64,000 nt of DNA from CAG-877 sp045125935 (lineage in GTDB: Bacteria; Bacillota_I; Bacilli_A; RF39; UBA660). A program made the translations under genes and the position numbers. The notes below the pieces were generated by a model. The model saw only the letters and a program-made list of their open reading frames with translations. It was not told the origin of the DNA and did not search any database. The stretch lies in assembly GCA_045125935.1 (NCBI GenBank), contig JBGVNW010000068.1, forward strand, positions 186,001 through 250,000. Reading direction: 5' to 3'. Every line of letters begins with the position of its first letter. Positions within the stretch are counted from its first letter, which is position 1. Positions 42,328-52,075 of this stretch are shown piece by piece.

Positions 42328-42914
42328 AAGAACAAAAAGAAATAATACGAGATAGTATTTCAGAATTATTAATGGAAAATGATATTGAATTGTCTAATGA
42401 TATTTCTGGTGATACATTGACATTTCAAAAAACACAAACTATAAATTATTATGATGGTGGTGCTTTAGTTAAAGCAAAAGCAAAAGCAGAAAAGGTAATG
42501 AACACATTACTTAAGTTGTATATGTCAGATGGATTTATTAGTAAGTCTGAATATATACAGGCGAAGGTAAATCTTGATTCAATGACATTGGGAAAGATAA
42601 TGAATCAAATGGAGGTATCGGAAGCTGCTATTCAAGTGTTGATGGATAATATACAAATGGGAGATGTAAATCCTAAATTGTTTGATGCTTTGGGTAATTT
42701 ACAAAGAACATTTATAGATCTTGTTAAAACACAAACTGCATATATAGAAAATGCAGAATTGGAGTATAAAAAAATTGCACAAGAAAAAGAAATCTCACCA
42801 GATGATATTATTGAAAAAAATAGTAAAAATGAGATTTCTACTGGTGGTCTAAAGTCAAGTAATCAAAGAGAGTTAATGCAGTTAATTAGAAATACTGTCG
42901 ATTCAACAAAATAA
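42324..42914 (+). CDS. Alpha-helical protein, possible small terminase-like
   Basis: 196 aa, almost all helical. A stretch KAKAKAEKVMNTLLKLYMSDG is followed by NPKLFDALGNLQRTFIDLVKTQ (both quoted in part). The second is loosely like the helix pair in T4 gp16 small terminase ([21 protein letters not shown] region). The C-terminus is polar. This is a weak resemblance only. The gene is in a tight late operon with the neighbouring unknown genes and the nucleotidyltransferase. Confidence 0.5.
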   Translation: MKEQKEIIRDSISELLMENDIELSNDISGDTLTFQKTQTINYYDGGALVKAKAKAEKVMNTLLKLYMSDGFISKSEYIQAKVNLDSMTLGKIMNQMEVSEAAIQVLMDNIQMGDVNPKLFDALGNLQRTFIDLVKTQTAYIENAELEYKKIAQEKEISPDDIIEKNSKNEISTGGLKSSNQRELMQLIRNTVDSTK

Positions 42915-42927
42915 TAATTATTATTTT

Positions 42928-43470
42928 ATGGCAAGAGGATTTAATATTGGAACGGAATGCTATGCGTTATTAACATCATCTTATGATGCGGAAATGTTGT
43001 TACCAGTTAAAGTTGTATTACTTGAAAAATATAGCATACATGATAGAATAACATATAAAGTAAAGATAAAAGAAATATTCGAAAGCAATTTTGAATTACT
43101 AAAGGAACATCTTGTTGGGTTTAAGGTTTCTGTAAATTTAAAGTCAGAGAATAAAATAGTCTTAATAAAGAAGTGTGATTTGGAAACCGTTAAAGAAATG
43201 TCTGGTTTAATGGAGTTAATTAAAGATAAGGAATTCTTTTTGGAAGAAAACTATATTACATTAGATAAAGATGGTTTATATGAGTTGTATGATCGCTTTG
43301 TTAAGTATTTGATTAATTTTCATTATAGAAGATTATATCAGATTATGAGTAGAAGTTTTCTTGCTAATCGTCCAGTTTTTGAAAATCAGAAAGAAATGTT
43401 TAAGAGAAGGATTAACAAGATTGGTTTTGGTGATATGTTTGAAAAATATAATTTAAAAATAGATTTATAA
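42928..43470 (+). CDS. Unknown late protein
   Basis: 180 aa. The first 90 residues look like a beta barrel (CYALLTSSYDAEMLLPVKVVLL, ITYKVKIKEIF) and the second half is helical with many aromatic residues (YDRFVKYLINFHYRRLYQ). I do not recognise the family. It starts 13 bp after its neighbour and stops 1 bp before the next ATG, so it belongs to the same operon. Confidence 0.6.
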   Translation: MARGFNIGTECYALLTSSYDAEMLLPVKVVLLEKYSIHDRITYKVKIKEIFESNFELLKEHLVGFKVSVNLKSENKIVLIKKCDLETVKEMSGLMELIKDKEFFLEENYITLDKDGLYELYDRFVKYLINFHYRRLYQIMSRSFLANRPVFENQKEMFKRRINKIGFGDMFEKYNLKIDL

Positions 43471-43471
43471 T

Positions 43472-44491
43472 ATGGAATTAATTTTAGAAGGTGGTAAAGC
43501 CGTTGATGGTAGACCTATTTTACAAAGTGAAGTCCCAACGATTTTAAATAAGGTTGATGAAATTTTATCTGGTCTTGGTCTGGTTAGAGGCGAAGATTGG
43601 GATACTGTTGGTTCCGCAGGTAAGAAAAAAACAGAAGATACTTCTGGTGATATTGATATTTGTATTAAGAAAGATCGATTGAAAGAAGTTCTTGGTAGCA
43701 ATGATGAGAAATATGCTATTCTTAATGATATGGCTGCATTTCTTGATAGAATGGGATATCACAAATATTTAATTTCAAAATCACTTGGGTTAATTAGTTT
43801 TGCGTTACCTATGAATGGTGAAGATGATGTTGTTCAAGTTGACTTTATGCCTACAAGAAATATGACATGGACTAAGTTTACACAAGCATCACCAGATTAT
43901 AGAAAAGATCAGAGTAAGTATAAAGCAAATGTTAGAAATGTGCTTATGATGTGTATTACAAAATATTGTTTCAAAAAAACAATTAAACGAGTAACATTAG
44001 ATGATGATACTGTAGTTGATGGTGAAGTTGAAACATATGCACTTAGACTTCTTGATGGTTTATATAAAACAAGAAAAAATTGGTTTGGTAAAAGAGATCC
44101 AATTATAAAGACTGCTAATCGTATGCCTGAATATGATGAGTTGATTTCAGATACTCCTCAAGAATTTATTGATTTGATATTTGATGGGTGTACTATGGAA
44201 GACTTTATTTCTTTTGAAACATTGTATGATGCATTTATGTCTGATAAATTTAAGTTCCCAGAAAAAAGAGAACAAATATTAGTTGGATATGTAATGTCTT
44301 TGGATGGGAATAAACCACCTATTGATGTACCATCTGAAGTTCCACAACAGTATGTTGATGAGGCGAGAGAAAAAGAAAGACTTATGAAGGAAAGAGATGC
44401 TTATGAAAAAGCAAATAAAATTAAGAAAAAAATTAAGCATATTGAAACCTTTGAAAGTTTTGTTATAAAGAGACGAAGTAAATATAATTAA
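43472..44491 (+). CDS. Pol-beta-type nucleotidyltransferase
   Basis: 339 aa. The active-site pattern of the superfamily is present: GS at 48-49 (TVGSAGKKK), DxD at 60-62 (SGDIDICI) and a third acid in VQVDFMPT (D124). The second half is helical and has no recognised domain. Members transfer nucleotides to RNA, proteins or small molecules, and some are toxins or antibiotic-modifying enzymes; which applies here cannot be read. It is the last gene of the late operon starting at 42025, and ends at a terminator. Confidence 0.72.
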   Translation: MELILEGGKAVDGRPILQSEVPTILNKVDEILSGLGLVRGEDWDTVGSAGKKKTEDTSGDIDICIKKDRLKEVLGSNDEKYAILNDMAAFLDRMGYHKYLISKSLGLISFALPMNGEDDVVQVDFMPTRNMTWTKFTQASPDYRKDQSKYKANVRNVLMMCITKYCFKKTIKRVTLDDDTVVDGEVETYALRLLDGLYKTRKNWFGKRDPIIKTANRMPEYDELISDTPQEFIDLIFDGCTMEDFISFETLYDAFMSDKFKFPEKREQILVGYVMSLDGNKPPIDVPSEVPQQYVDEAREKERLMKERDAYEKANKIKKKIKHIETFESFVIKRRSKYN

Positions 44492-44510
44492 TGAAAGTAT
44501 AATTAATAGA

Positions 44511-44535
44511 AGGAGGTCAATAGACCTCCTTTTTT
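44511..44535 (+). terminator. Terminator of the 42-44.5 kb late operon
   Basis: 8-bp stem AGGAGGTC / GACCTCCT with a 4-nt AATA loop and six T residues leading into CATAAATA. Confidence 0.88.
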
Positions 44536-44543
44536 CATAAATA
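44536..44543 (+). promoter_or_regulatory. Late-type promoter CATAAATA for the 44.6-49.3 kb virion genes
   Basis: Directly continues the preceding terminator T-tract, 23 nt before the ATG at 44567. Confidence 0.75.
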
Positions 44544-44566
44544 ACTTATATAATGTTATCGTAAAC

Positions 44567-46432
44567 ATGACTTCTAACATATTAGAATATAGTAATATAA
44601 AACAAATTTTAGGATTCACAACTAATATAAGTGGTGAAACAAATGATGTTTATTTTGATAAAGAATTTAGATATTCATCTGACGGTATCCTATGGAGTGA
44701 TTATAAAGAACTCACTAATGAAAATTTATCAAATATAAATGTATATGATGGTAAAATTTATTTACAATATAGATTTACACAAGTTGGACATGGTAATTTA
44801 TCGATAAACAATATTAGTCTTGATGTAAATTATACAAATAAAGATGAGTCTATTATTCCAGAGTGTTTTTGGAATAATGCTGTTGATAATAGTTCTAAAA
44901 TTGTTTTTAATACAGGTTCAAATAATGTATTTAATCCTTACGCATTGGGACAAGGGGTTCAGATGTATAATCAAATGAGTGCATTAGTTTCTAGCATGTT
45001 TGGATTTTGTGTTCTTTATTTTAAGACAGAAGCAAACGCAAGAACGAGAGATGTTGTATTAAAGGAATATTCTATCGAGAAGGTTGTTACAAAGGATAAT
45101 GTGAAAATACTTATACCAGATAATCAATTACCAACAAGAGAATTGCAGTTTAATTCTATGATGTTGGATATGCCTATTCAGTTTGAAGTTCATATTGTGA
45201 AGTCTGAATTTCAAAAGGTTTTTGGTAAAGATGCTCACCCAGATCCACACGATTATTTATATTTTTCAAATTATGTGAATAAGATGTATATGATAGATAG
45301 TGTTAGCGATCCTGATGACTTTGGATATGCTGCATCTTATTGGAGAGTTAGTCTTGTTCCATACCAAGAATTTTCTTCTGTTCAATTTGAAGATGATAAT
45401 TTAATGGAAGAAACAGAATCGCTTATTTTTTCTGCTGAAGGAAAATTTGCAGAAGAAGTAAATGATGAGTTTGCTGATATTAGAAAGGATAATCAATTAA
45501 ATGATATAGGTGATTTTGGTGAAGGTCGGGATTACTTGCGAGAATGTATTGAACCCAATCTTCGAATTAATACAGAAAATATTTATAATAAATGGACAGT
45601 TGTTTCTAAACAACATTATAATCTTTCAACTATACAACGAGGTAAAAGAGTTATTGGATATCGATATAAAGATTATTTTTCAAATAATGATGAACGAATG
45701 ATAACTTTCTGGTTTAGACCAAAAAATATGGATAAGAGTGTTTCAGAGAATATTCTTTTAAATGAGATATCAGAAAGTGAAAATGGAATAAAGGTGAGAG
45801 TTAAAGGATGGACAAATCTATTCCAAGTAGGTAATTATGTAAAACTTACGAGAACTGGATCTGCAAATGGATATAGACGAATATTAGAAGTAGATAGAGA
45901 TCATCTTTCTATTGTGGTTGATGGAAAATATGATGTTCGTGCAAGGATAATGAATTGTGCAAAACTTGTAGCATATGGTGTAAATAATCCATTGTATATG
46001 GGTAATTTTAATGTAGAACAAAATTATAATTCATTATCATTAAATATTGGTAATAAACATTATGATTTTACTTTTGATAAATTAGATAAATTTGAAAATA
46101 GATGGTATGCTGTTGTTATAGGTTTGAATAAAGGTATATCAAATATATGGTTATATGATTTGGTTGGTTCTGATAAAAAAGAAAATGTAAAATCGGAATT
46201 AAAATTAGTTTCTTGTTCATCAAAAGAAATTGGTAAATTTGAAGTGTTTGGTGATGAATGTGGATTGATTTCATGTAATTTGGATTTTACTAATTTTAGA
46301 TTGTGGAATAAGATATGTGAACAAGAATTACATGACTTGATATTAAGTCAATATGTTGTTGACGACAGTCATAATACATTGATTGTTGATAATGCACAAC
46401 AAGAATTATTATTACATTATAAATGGAGTTAA
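44567..46432 (+). CDS. Tail/baseplate protein with C-terminal LamG-like domain
   Basis: 621 aa, family not recognised. Residues 1-290 are mixed alpha/beta and contain AYLGQGVQMYNQ-like and YRFTQVGHGNLSI segments with Asn/Asp-rich turns. Residues about 350-620 look like a concanavalin/LamG-type jelly roll (MITFWFRPKNMD, RWYAVVIGLNKG, NFRLWNKI), a carbohydrate- or protein-binding fold often found in phage structural proteins. It opens a virion transcription unit and is followed after 3 bp by the 959-aa gene. Confidence 0.55.
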   Translation: MTSNILEYSNIKQILGFTTNISGETNDVYFDKEFRYSSDGILWSDYKELTNENLSNINVYDGKIYLQYRFTQVGHGNLSINNISLDVNYTNKDESIIPECFWNNAVDNSSKIVFNTGSNNVFNPYALGQGVQMYNQMSALVSSMFGFCVLYFKTEANARTRDVVLKEYSIEKVVTKDNVKILIPDNQLPTRELQFNSMMLDMPIQFEVHIVKSEFQKVFGKDAHPDPHDYLYFSNYVNKMYMIDSVSDPDDFGYAASYWRVSLVPYQEFSSVQFEDDNLMEETESLIFSAEGKFAEEVNDEFADIRKDNQLNDIGDFGEGRDYLRECIEPNLRINTENIYNKWTVVSKQHYNLSTIQRGKRVIGYRYKDYFSNNDERMITFWFRPKNMDKSVSENILLNEISESENGIKVRVKGWTNLFQVGNYVKLTRTGSANGYRRILEVDRDHLSIVVDGKYDVRARIMNCAKLVAYGVNNPLYMGNFNVEQNYNSLSLNIGNKHYDFTFDKLDKFENRWYAVVIGLNKGISNIWLYDLVGSDKKENVKSELKLVSCSSKEIGKFEVFGDECGLISCNLDFTNFRLWNKICEQELHDLILSQYVVDDSHNTLIVDNAQQELLLHYKWS

Positions 46433-46435
46433 TAT

Positions 46436-49315
46436 ATGGCAGATAATACAGAAAAGACAAGTGTAGAAAAGTCAGAAAAGACAGGTGCAGCAAAGTCGGG
46501 TGCAGAAAGTGCAGAAAAGACAGGTGCAGCAAAGTCAGAAAATAAAGATGGAGAAAGTGCAGAAAAGACAGAAAAGAAAGATGGGTTGATTACAATACCT
46601 ATGAGAAATGCTATAAAAAAAATGGCGGAAATTTCAAAATGTGCAGAAGCTTTAAGTTTGATGCCAACACCAGAAGAATTTGCTTTAATGCTAATTAATG
46701 ATTTAAGGAGTATTGTAAAAAAAGTGAATAGTATTCAAACGAGAATCTATGGATTATTAGATAGATATATGTCTATACCTACTGAATTTTTGCTTCAAGG
46801 TTTTGATGAGGTGTTAGATCAACTTAAAAATATTAGTGAAACTGCAAAATTTGCGATAGCGGAAACCACAGGTGTGTTGTCAAATGTTACTATGGGTGTT
46901 AAAGACATAACAGACGCTGTTGGTGATGCTGTTTCTACAACAACATCTGCCGTTTTACAAGTTGGTGGGGGTATATCATATGGTGCTGCAGCAATGGGTG
47001 CTAATCTAAAACTTGCAATGACAGGCGGTGGTGTTAGAACAATAACAGAAAATGTTGTTCAAGATGTTCTTGATGGTAATGTTTCTGTCGCAGATATGAA
47101 TGCGGAAATTGAAAACAGATATAAAGATTCATATGAAGAATCTGGTGCTGCTTCTGCTGATGCAATTAAAGATTCGACAAAAAATGCTGCAAAAAATGCC
47201 ACAGATGCTATTGATAGTTTTTTTGATGGTGCTGGAGATGGTCTTAAAGATGCTATCGATTGGATTGATGGTGTAAAAGACTCTGCTAATGGATTTGTTG
47301 ATGATACTGTTGGGGAATTAATAAAAAAAGTTGAAAATGCTAAAAAAAAGGTAGAAGAAGCAATAAACAGAGTTAAATCTATATTTGATAAATTTCTTAA
47401 AGATTTTAATGATTCTTTTGGAAGTATAGTTGGTGCAGAAGATGCTTTAATTAATGTGACTGATACAGCTAAAGAAATGGGTTCCAATAAAGATTCATCT
47501 ATGTCCCCAGTATTTAATGCTATTGGTGGGTTATCAGAAGATGTTACTAAATTTATTAAAAATTTTAATATAGCAAAAATTATTACAGGTCTTGGTGGTC
47601 TTTTTGTTGGTGCTGGAGCAGCAACTTTGGCTTTGGATTTATTGCCTAATGTTGATATCGATAAAATGTTAAAGGATATTATTGGTGGTGTCAATAGAGA
47701 TAATGAGAAGAGAAAAGATAAAATGAAAGAATTGGAACGAAGTAAATATTCCGATGTTGGTGTAGAATTATCTAAAGTTCCTGATTTTCCTTGGCAAATG
47801 AGTAAAGATGATTTAGAAAAATATAATGCCAAAGGATATAATGAATTTTTAAAAAAATATTCTTATTTAAATGATGAAAAAAGAGTTAATATTATACAGA
47901 ATCTTGAACCTATACCTGGTAATCAAATGGCTAATATTGTTATTGAAAGTATGAAAAAAAATCTTGAGACAGAGTCAAAATCTGCTTTGAAAGAATTGCG
48001 TAAGGTTAGACGAGCAGCTATAAAAGCGAGACAGATAGAAAAGTATAAAGGATTTTTAAATACTGAACTGGAATATTTAAAAAATGAATTTGATGATGTT
48101 AAAAATAATATTGAGAGAGATTGGAACACAATGATGAAGCAATATACCACGGCGTTATCTGAAGTTAACAAGTTCTTTACTAAGGATGGTTATGGTGGAA
48201 ATGATAAAATTGATAAGTGTTGTAATAGAATAAATGAGGATGCTGAAAAAATTTTAGAGTTGTGTAGTTCAATTACTGTAGAATTAACAAGTACTGTTTC
48301 AAATGTTGCTGTTCCATATTCGATAGGAACTTGTGTAGATATGCCTGTTCACAAGGTGTTAGAATTTTTTAAAGATGTTAAATATATTTTAACATTTTTA
48401 AAAGATCTTATTAAATTGGGTATAGATATTATTTCTCAAATTTCAATTTTAGTTGGTATTATTGTTAGCGGTTTACAGAGTATTAAGGATATAATGAATA
48501 AGTTAAGAAAATTAATAGGTGTAGATGCTATATTACAAATGATAGAATTTATAGTTTCATTATTTAGACAAAAAATGGTGGATGCTAAAATATTGTTGGA
48601 AAATTCTATATCTCCAATTTATTACAACGAAACTGATATTTATGAAGAAAAGGTCAATGCAATAGAAGCGTTGTTAGACGATGATATGGATGGTGGCGAA
48701 GTTGAAGTCTTTAAATATTCAGATGATGTTAATGCTAAAAAGAAACATAGAAAAACATTTGGTGGTAAATTAAAAACAGATGATGATATTGAAGATGTGT
48801 TGGAAGAATTTGAAGCGAAAGGAGAAAGAGAAGTCGTAGCATATCGTTCTCCTATATTAAATGCTGCTGGTGATGATTTTGCTGGATGGATATATTATCA
48901 TGCATATGCATATGACAATATGAAAAAAAGTTGGAGTAGTGGTAAAAAACGAAGGCGAAATAAATTGATTAAGAAAGCGTCTAAAAAAAATAAGATGAGA
49001 GGTAAGAAATTAGTTGGTGGCGTTGCTCAATTAAAATGGAACAAAAGTTTTGGAAAATATGATGGTGGAAAGTATATAAAAAATAGTGTTACTGGTTATG
49101 ATGCGTATTATTGGTATACTAAATGGACAAATGATCCTACAGATTGCACTCCAGATATGGAAAATAAAGGTGTGGATATAGTTGTTCCAGTTCAAACAAC
49201 ATCGAATGGTAGTTTGGTTGAATTGAGTGATGGTAGAAGAGTTTTTGTAGAAGGTAAGATTGTTCAAAGCGGTGATTATGTTAAAGTAGATGGTGTAAAA
49301 TATAGAGTAAAATAA
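46436..49315 (+). CDS. Large helical virion protein, baseplate or tail-internal
   Basis: 959 aa. The N-terminus is a low-complexity repeat (EKTGAAKS twice, EKTEKKDG) encoded by a near-identical DNA repeat at about 46475 and 46515. Residues about 55-700 are mainly long helices, with Gly/Ala-rich stretches that could cross or touch a membrane (GGISYGAAAMGANLKLAM near 180, GLGGLFVGAGAATLALDLL near 385). The C-terminus is basic and then a small beta barrel ending VKVDGVKYRVK. It precedes the hub gene, so a hub-associated or injected protein is possible. A second tape-measure function is not excluded. Confidence 0.55.
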   Translation: MADNTEKTSVEKSEKTGAAKSGAESAEKTGAAKSENKDGESAEKTEKKDGLITIPMRNAIKKMAEISKCAEALSLMPTPEEFALMLINDLRSIVKKVNSIQTRIYGLLDRYMSIPTEFLLQGFDEVLDQLKNISETAKFAIAETTGVLSNVTMGVKDITDAVGDAVSTTTSAVLQVGGGISYGAAAMGANLKLAMTGGGVRTITENVVQDVLDGNVSVADMNAEIENRYKDSYEESGAASADAIKDSTKNAAKNATDAIDSFFDGAGDGLKDAIDWIDGVKDSANGFVDDTVGELIKKVENAKKKVEEAINRVKSIFDKFLKDFNDSFGSIVGAEDALINVTDTAKEMGSNKDSSMSPVFNAIGGLSEDVTKFIKNFNIAKIITGLGGLFVGAGAATLALDLLPNVDIDKMLKDIIGGVNRDNEKRKDKMKELERSKYSDVGVELSKVPDFPWQMSKDDLEKYNAKGYNEFLKKYSYLNDEKRVNIIQNLEPIPGNQMANIVIESMKKNLETESKSALKELRKVRRAAIKARQIEKYKGFLNTELEYLKNEFDDVKNNIERDWNTMMKQYTTALSEVNKFFTKDGYGGNDKIDKCCNRINEDAEKILELCSSITVELTSTVSNVAVPYSIGTCVDMPVHKVLEFFKDVKYILTFLKDLIKLGIDIISQISILVGIIVSGLQSIKDIMNKLRKLIGVDAILQMIEFIVSLFRQKMVDAKILLENSISPIYYNETDIYEEKVNAIEALLDDDMDGGEVEVFKYSDDVNAKKKHRKTFGGKLKTDDDIEDVLEEFEAKGEREVVAYRSPILNAAGDDFAGWIYYHAYAYDNMKKSWSSGKKRRRNKLIKKASKKNKMRGKKLVGGVAQLKWNKSFGKYDGGKYIKNSVTGYDAYYWYTKWTNDPTDCTPDMENKGVDIVVPVQTTSNGSLVELSDGRRVFVEGKIVQSGDYVKVDGVKYRVK

Positions 49316-49323
49316 TTTTAATA

Positions 49324-49375
49324 ACCAAATATATAGGTTTTCTCATAAATAACTTATATGTTTGGTTTTGTTTTT
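49324..49375 (+). terminator. Hairpin terminator whose loop holds a late-type promoter
   Basis: Arms ACCAAATATATA and TATATGTTTGGT pair over 12 positions (one G-T), followed by TTTTGTTTTT. The 19-nt loop contains CATAAATA (49344-49351). Confidence 0.6.
49344..49351 (+). promoter_or_regulatory. Late-type promoter CATAAATA for the hub gene
   Basis: CATAAATA in the loop of the preceding hairpin. An ATG lies 7 nt downstream (49359) and opens a 12-codon peptide before the real gene at 49421. Confidence 0.65.
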
Positions 49376-49420
49376 GAAACAATATATTATTCATAAAAAT
49401 ATAAAGTATGTGAATTACAA

Positions 49421-51991
49421 ATGAGTGTAAAGAGCGATATAAATCTTTGTGATAGAAATAAGTTTGTTGGATATAACCCTAATGATAAGAATGGTTGTTG
49501 GGATAGGTGTGTAGACATATTGCGAAACTACGGTATTATAGATGTTGGTAGTAAGAATGGTGTTATTAAGTTGATGTATGAAAATGGTAATAAATTGGAA
49601 AAATTTGGTTCTAATCCTATATCAAATTATGAAAATGCAATTAATTGTATAGATGCACATTTGGAGGCAGGAAGACCTATAATTGTTGGTGTTAATCATA
49701 AAATTGGTAGAGGAATTAATGAAGGTACTACAGATCATTTTGTTTTGATACATAGTAGACGCTATTCATCTAATTGTTATTATTATGAATATTATGAAAC
49801 AGGAACTTCACATACGGACAAAGGATGCAGCTCAACAAATAGTTTTATATATGTTCCAAATGGATCAAACGGTCCTTCTTTTTATAACAATACTGGATAT
49901 GTAGATAATACTCGTTATGATGTTACTCAAGTTAGACCAAATTTTGGAAAATGGGATGTTGTACCACAAAATGCCACAAGTGATAGTAAGCAAACATCGT
50001 ATGATTTTGGTGTAGATAAAAAATATCCAGACCTAATAGGTACAGTTGGTAATCCAAATACAGTTAATCTTGGTGATTGGTCTGGAGAAAATAGAGAGAT
50101 GACATATCGCAGTTTATCATCATATAGTTCATTTGGAATAGATAATATTTTTGGATATATATTCCCAAACGATGATAACAATAGATATATAAAAATGGGT
50201 TCGGAAGATATAAGCGTTATTCAATACTCTGAACCAACTTTAACAGTTAAGAAATTGGATATATCTGAAAAAAATTATGCATCAATGGGAGTTCATCCAG
50301 AAAAGGTATCGTATTATACTCCTGTTGTGTATATAAATGATTTTATGATTCCACAAACAAATATTGTTAATTTCTGTTTGGATTATTCTTCTTTTACACC
50401 TCAGGTTATGGTTGAATTTGTTGATATGAAAAATAATATGTTGTCTACAACTATTCCAAAACCAGGATCTTATATTAAAGTTTTTATTGGTGGTTATGGT
50501 GATGAAAAATATTATAAACCAATCAGACAGGATTTTGTTATTACAAATATAAATAAAACAAATAAAACGGGTGGTGAATATCAAAACTACCCAAATTCTG
50601 GTAATCCTATAAAATATAGAATTGCGGGGATTTTAAATGTTCCATTAGGATTTAGAAAAATGGGGTGGAGTTCATCTATAATAAATGCAAGACAAGCAAT
50701 GTTTAATATTTCTAATATGGTAGGTCTTGGTTTTGCTACAAATTTTACTACAAATAACGATCGCGATGCGATGAGATGGATAAATGTTCAAAATAGATCT
50801 TATTATGATTTCATGAGAGATATTACACAACATTCTGTATATAGTCCATATACATTTTTTACTTCATTTATAGATCAATATTATGTTTTAAATTTTGTTG
50901 AATGTCATAGATTGCTATCACATGGTGGTGATAAAACAGATTTGCCTCAGATGATTTATAATTGTATTATGCCAGATATGAATAAAAACAAACCAAAACA
51001 AACCGATGAAAATTTAAATAATGGTGAACAGAGAGTTAGTTATTATTCTATAACAAATAGTGAAGAATTTAAAGGGTGGACAAATTATATAGAAGAATAT
51101 TTTGAAATCAATGATGGATATTCTTTAATGTCTGATGGATATAGTAAAGTTTTAACATATTCGGATAAGTGTGTGTCTGGAACAGATGATTCCGAAGGTC
51201 TTCCATCAAAAGTGTATAGATTTCTTTTAATGCCTATAGATAATCTGGAAAGAGATGAAAATAAAAATATCAAGTCTTTGCCAGAAGAAATTACAAAAGA
51301 TAGTTATATTCCTTTAAATTTAAGACAAACTACAGATCCATCATATATAGAAAGTGAAAATATATACGATAACCCAACAGCAGCAGAGTCCGCAATTAAT
51401 ATTGGTGAAGTTGATACATCTAATGTTTTTCCATTATATTTTTATGCTTCTGTACAAAACGATTTTCAAATGAAAAATTTGAAAAAATGTGGGTTGTCTG
51501 TAAGGTTACAAAATTACAATCCATCCATAACAAGATTTAGTAGAATTTGGGTTGATTTATATGATATGAATAAAAATTCACTAAATCAAATACGAAAAGA
51601 TAAAAATGTTGATAATATGCCAGATTCTTATATGAAGGATTTTTTAAAAAATAAAAATGATAATATTATCTCATTTGGTGAAGAGAGAGAAAAAGATACG
51701 GAACAGCAAGTATATAATAGATCTCTATCTGGATGGTATGTTGTAACGGAGATGAAAATAATATATAATTTAGTAAAAGATTTTAATGGTAAGACATATA
51801 GAAAGTTACAAACTCAACTTACATTGAATAGGATAGAATATAAACCAACTTTCAAACATGAATACGAAATGGCAAAAAAAGCAATTGAAAAGTATAAAAC
51901 CGAAAATATTCCTGACAATATAATATGTAGTGGCGATGCTATTATTGATGAAACTTCTAATTCAAATTCTAATAGTATAGATTTGTTTTAG
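49421..51991 (+). CDS. Baseplate hub protein with N-terminal cysteine-peptidase-like domain
   Basis: 856 aa. Residues about 1-150 resemble papain/C39-like peptidases: NGCWDRCV (C26 or C30 as nucleophile), GRPIIVGVNH, and DHFVLIHSRRY (H106), followed by a YYEYYETG strand. Residues about 280-560 look like a tail-hub (T4 gp27 / phage D-protein) domain: YTPVVYINDFMIP, VMVEFVDMKNN and GSYIKVFIGGYG, then FMRDITQHSVYSP. The C-terminal part includes GWYVVTEMKIIYN. In T4 the hub gp5 carries a lysozyme; here a peptidase or amidase might open the cell wall. The hub call is from pattern resemblance, with no database check. Confidence 0.62.
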   Translation: MSVKSDINLCDRNKFVGYNPNDKNGCWDRCVDILRNYGIIDVGSKNGVIKLMYENGNKLEKFGSNPISNYENAINCIDAHLEAGRPIIVGVNHKIGRGINEGTTDHFVLIHSRRYSSNCYYYEYYETGTSHTDKGCSSTNSFIYVPNGSNGPSFYNNTGYVDNTRYDVTQVRPNFGKWDVVPQNATSDSKQTSYDFGVDKKYPDLIGTVGNPNTVNLGDWSGENREMTYRSLSSYSSFGIDNIFGYIFPNDDNNRYIKMGSEDISVIQYSEPTLTVKKLDISEKNYASMGVHPEKVSYYTPVVYINDFMIPQTNIVNFCLDYSSFTPQVMVEFVDMKNNMLSTTIPKPGSYIKVFIGGYGDEKYYKPIRQDFVITNINKTNKTGGEYQNYPNSGNPIKYRIAGILNVPLGFRKMGWSSSIINARQAMFNISNMVGLGFATNFTTNNDRDAMRWINVQNRSYYDFMRDITQHSVYSPYTFFTSFIDQYYVLNFVECHRLLSHGGDKTDLPQMIYNCIMPDMNKNKPKQTDENLNNGEQRVSYYSITNSEEFKGWTNYIEEYFEINDGYSLMSDGYSKVLTYSDKCVSGTDDSEGLPSKVYRFLLMPIDNLERDENKNIKSLPEEITKDSYIPLNLRQTTDPSYIESENIYDNPTAAESAINIGEVDTSNVFPLYFYASVQNDFQMKNLKKCGLSVRLQNYNPSITRFSRIWVDLYDMNKNSLNQIRKDKNVDNMPDSYMKDFLKNKNDNIISFGEEREKDTEQQVYNRSLSGWYVVTEMKIIYNLVKDFNGKTYRKLQTQLTLNRIEYKPTFKHEYEMAKKAIEKYKTENIPDNIICSGDAIIDETSNSNSNSIDLF

Positions 51992-52075
51992 GTAGCATTA
52001 TCACAAGTTTTATGGAATCTTTCTATGATAAAACCGTTAATTTATATAAATCGATTTTTTAAATAAATACAAATT

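Noticed and set aside
47059..47832. 257-codon minus-strand frame inside the 959-aa gene
   Set aside because: Shadow frame caused by the helical, Lys/Ala-rich coding strand; Ser- and Phe-rich with no family features.
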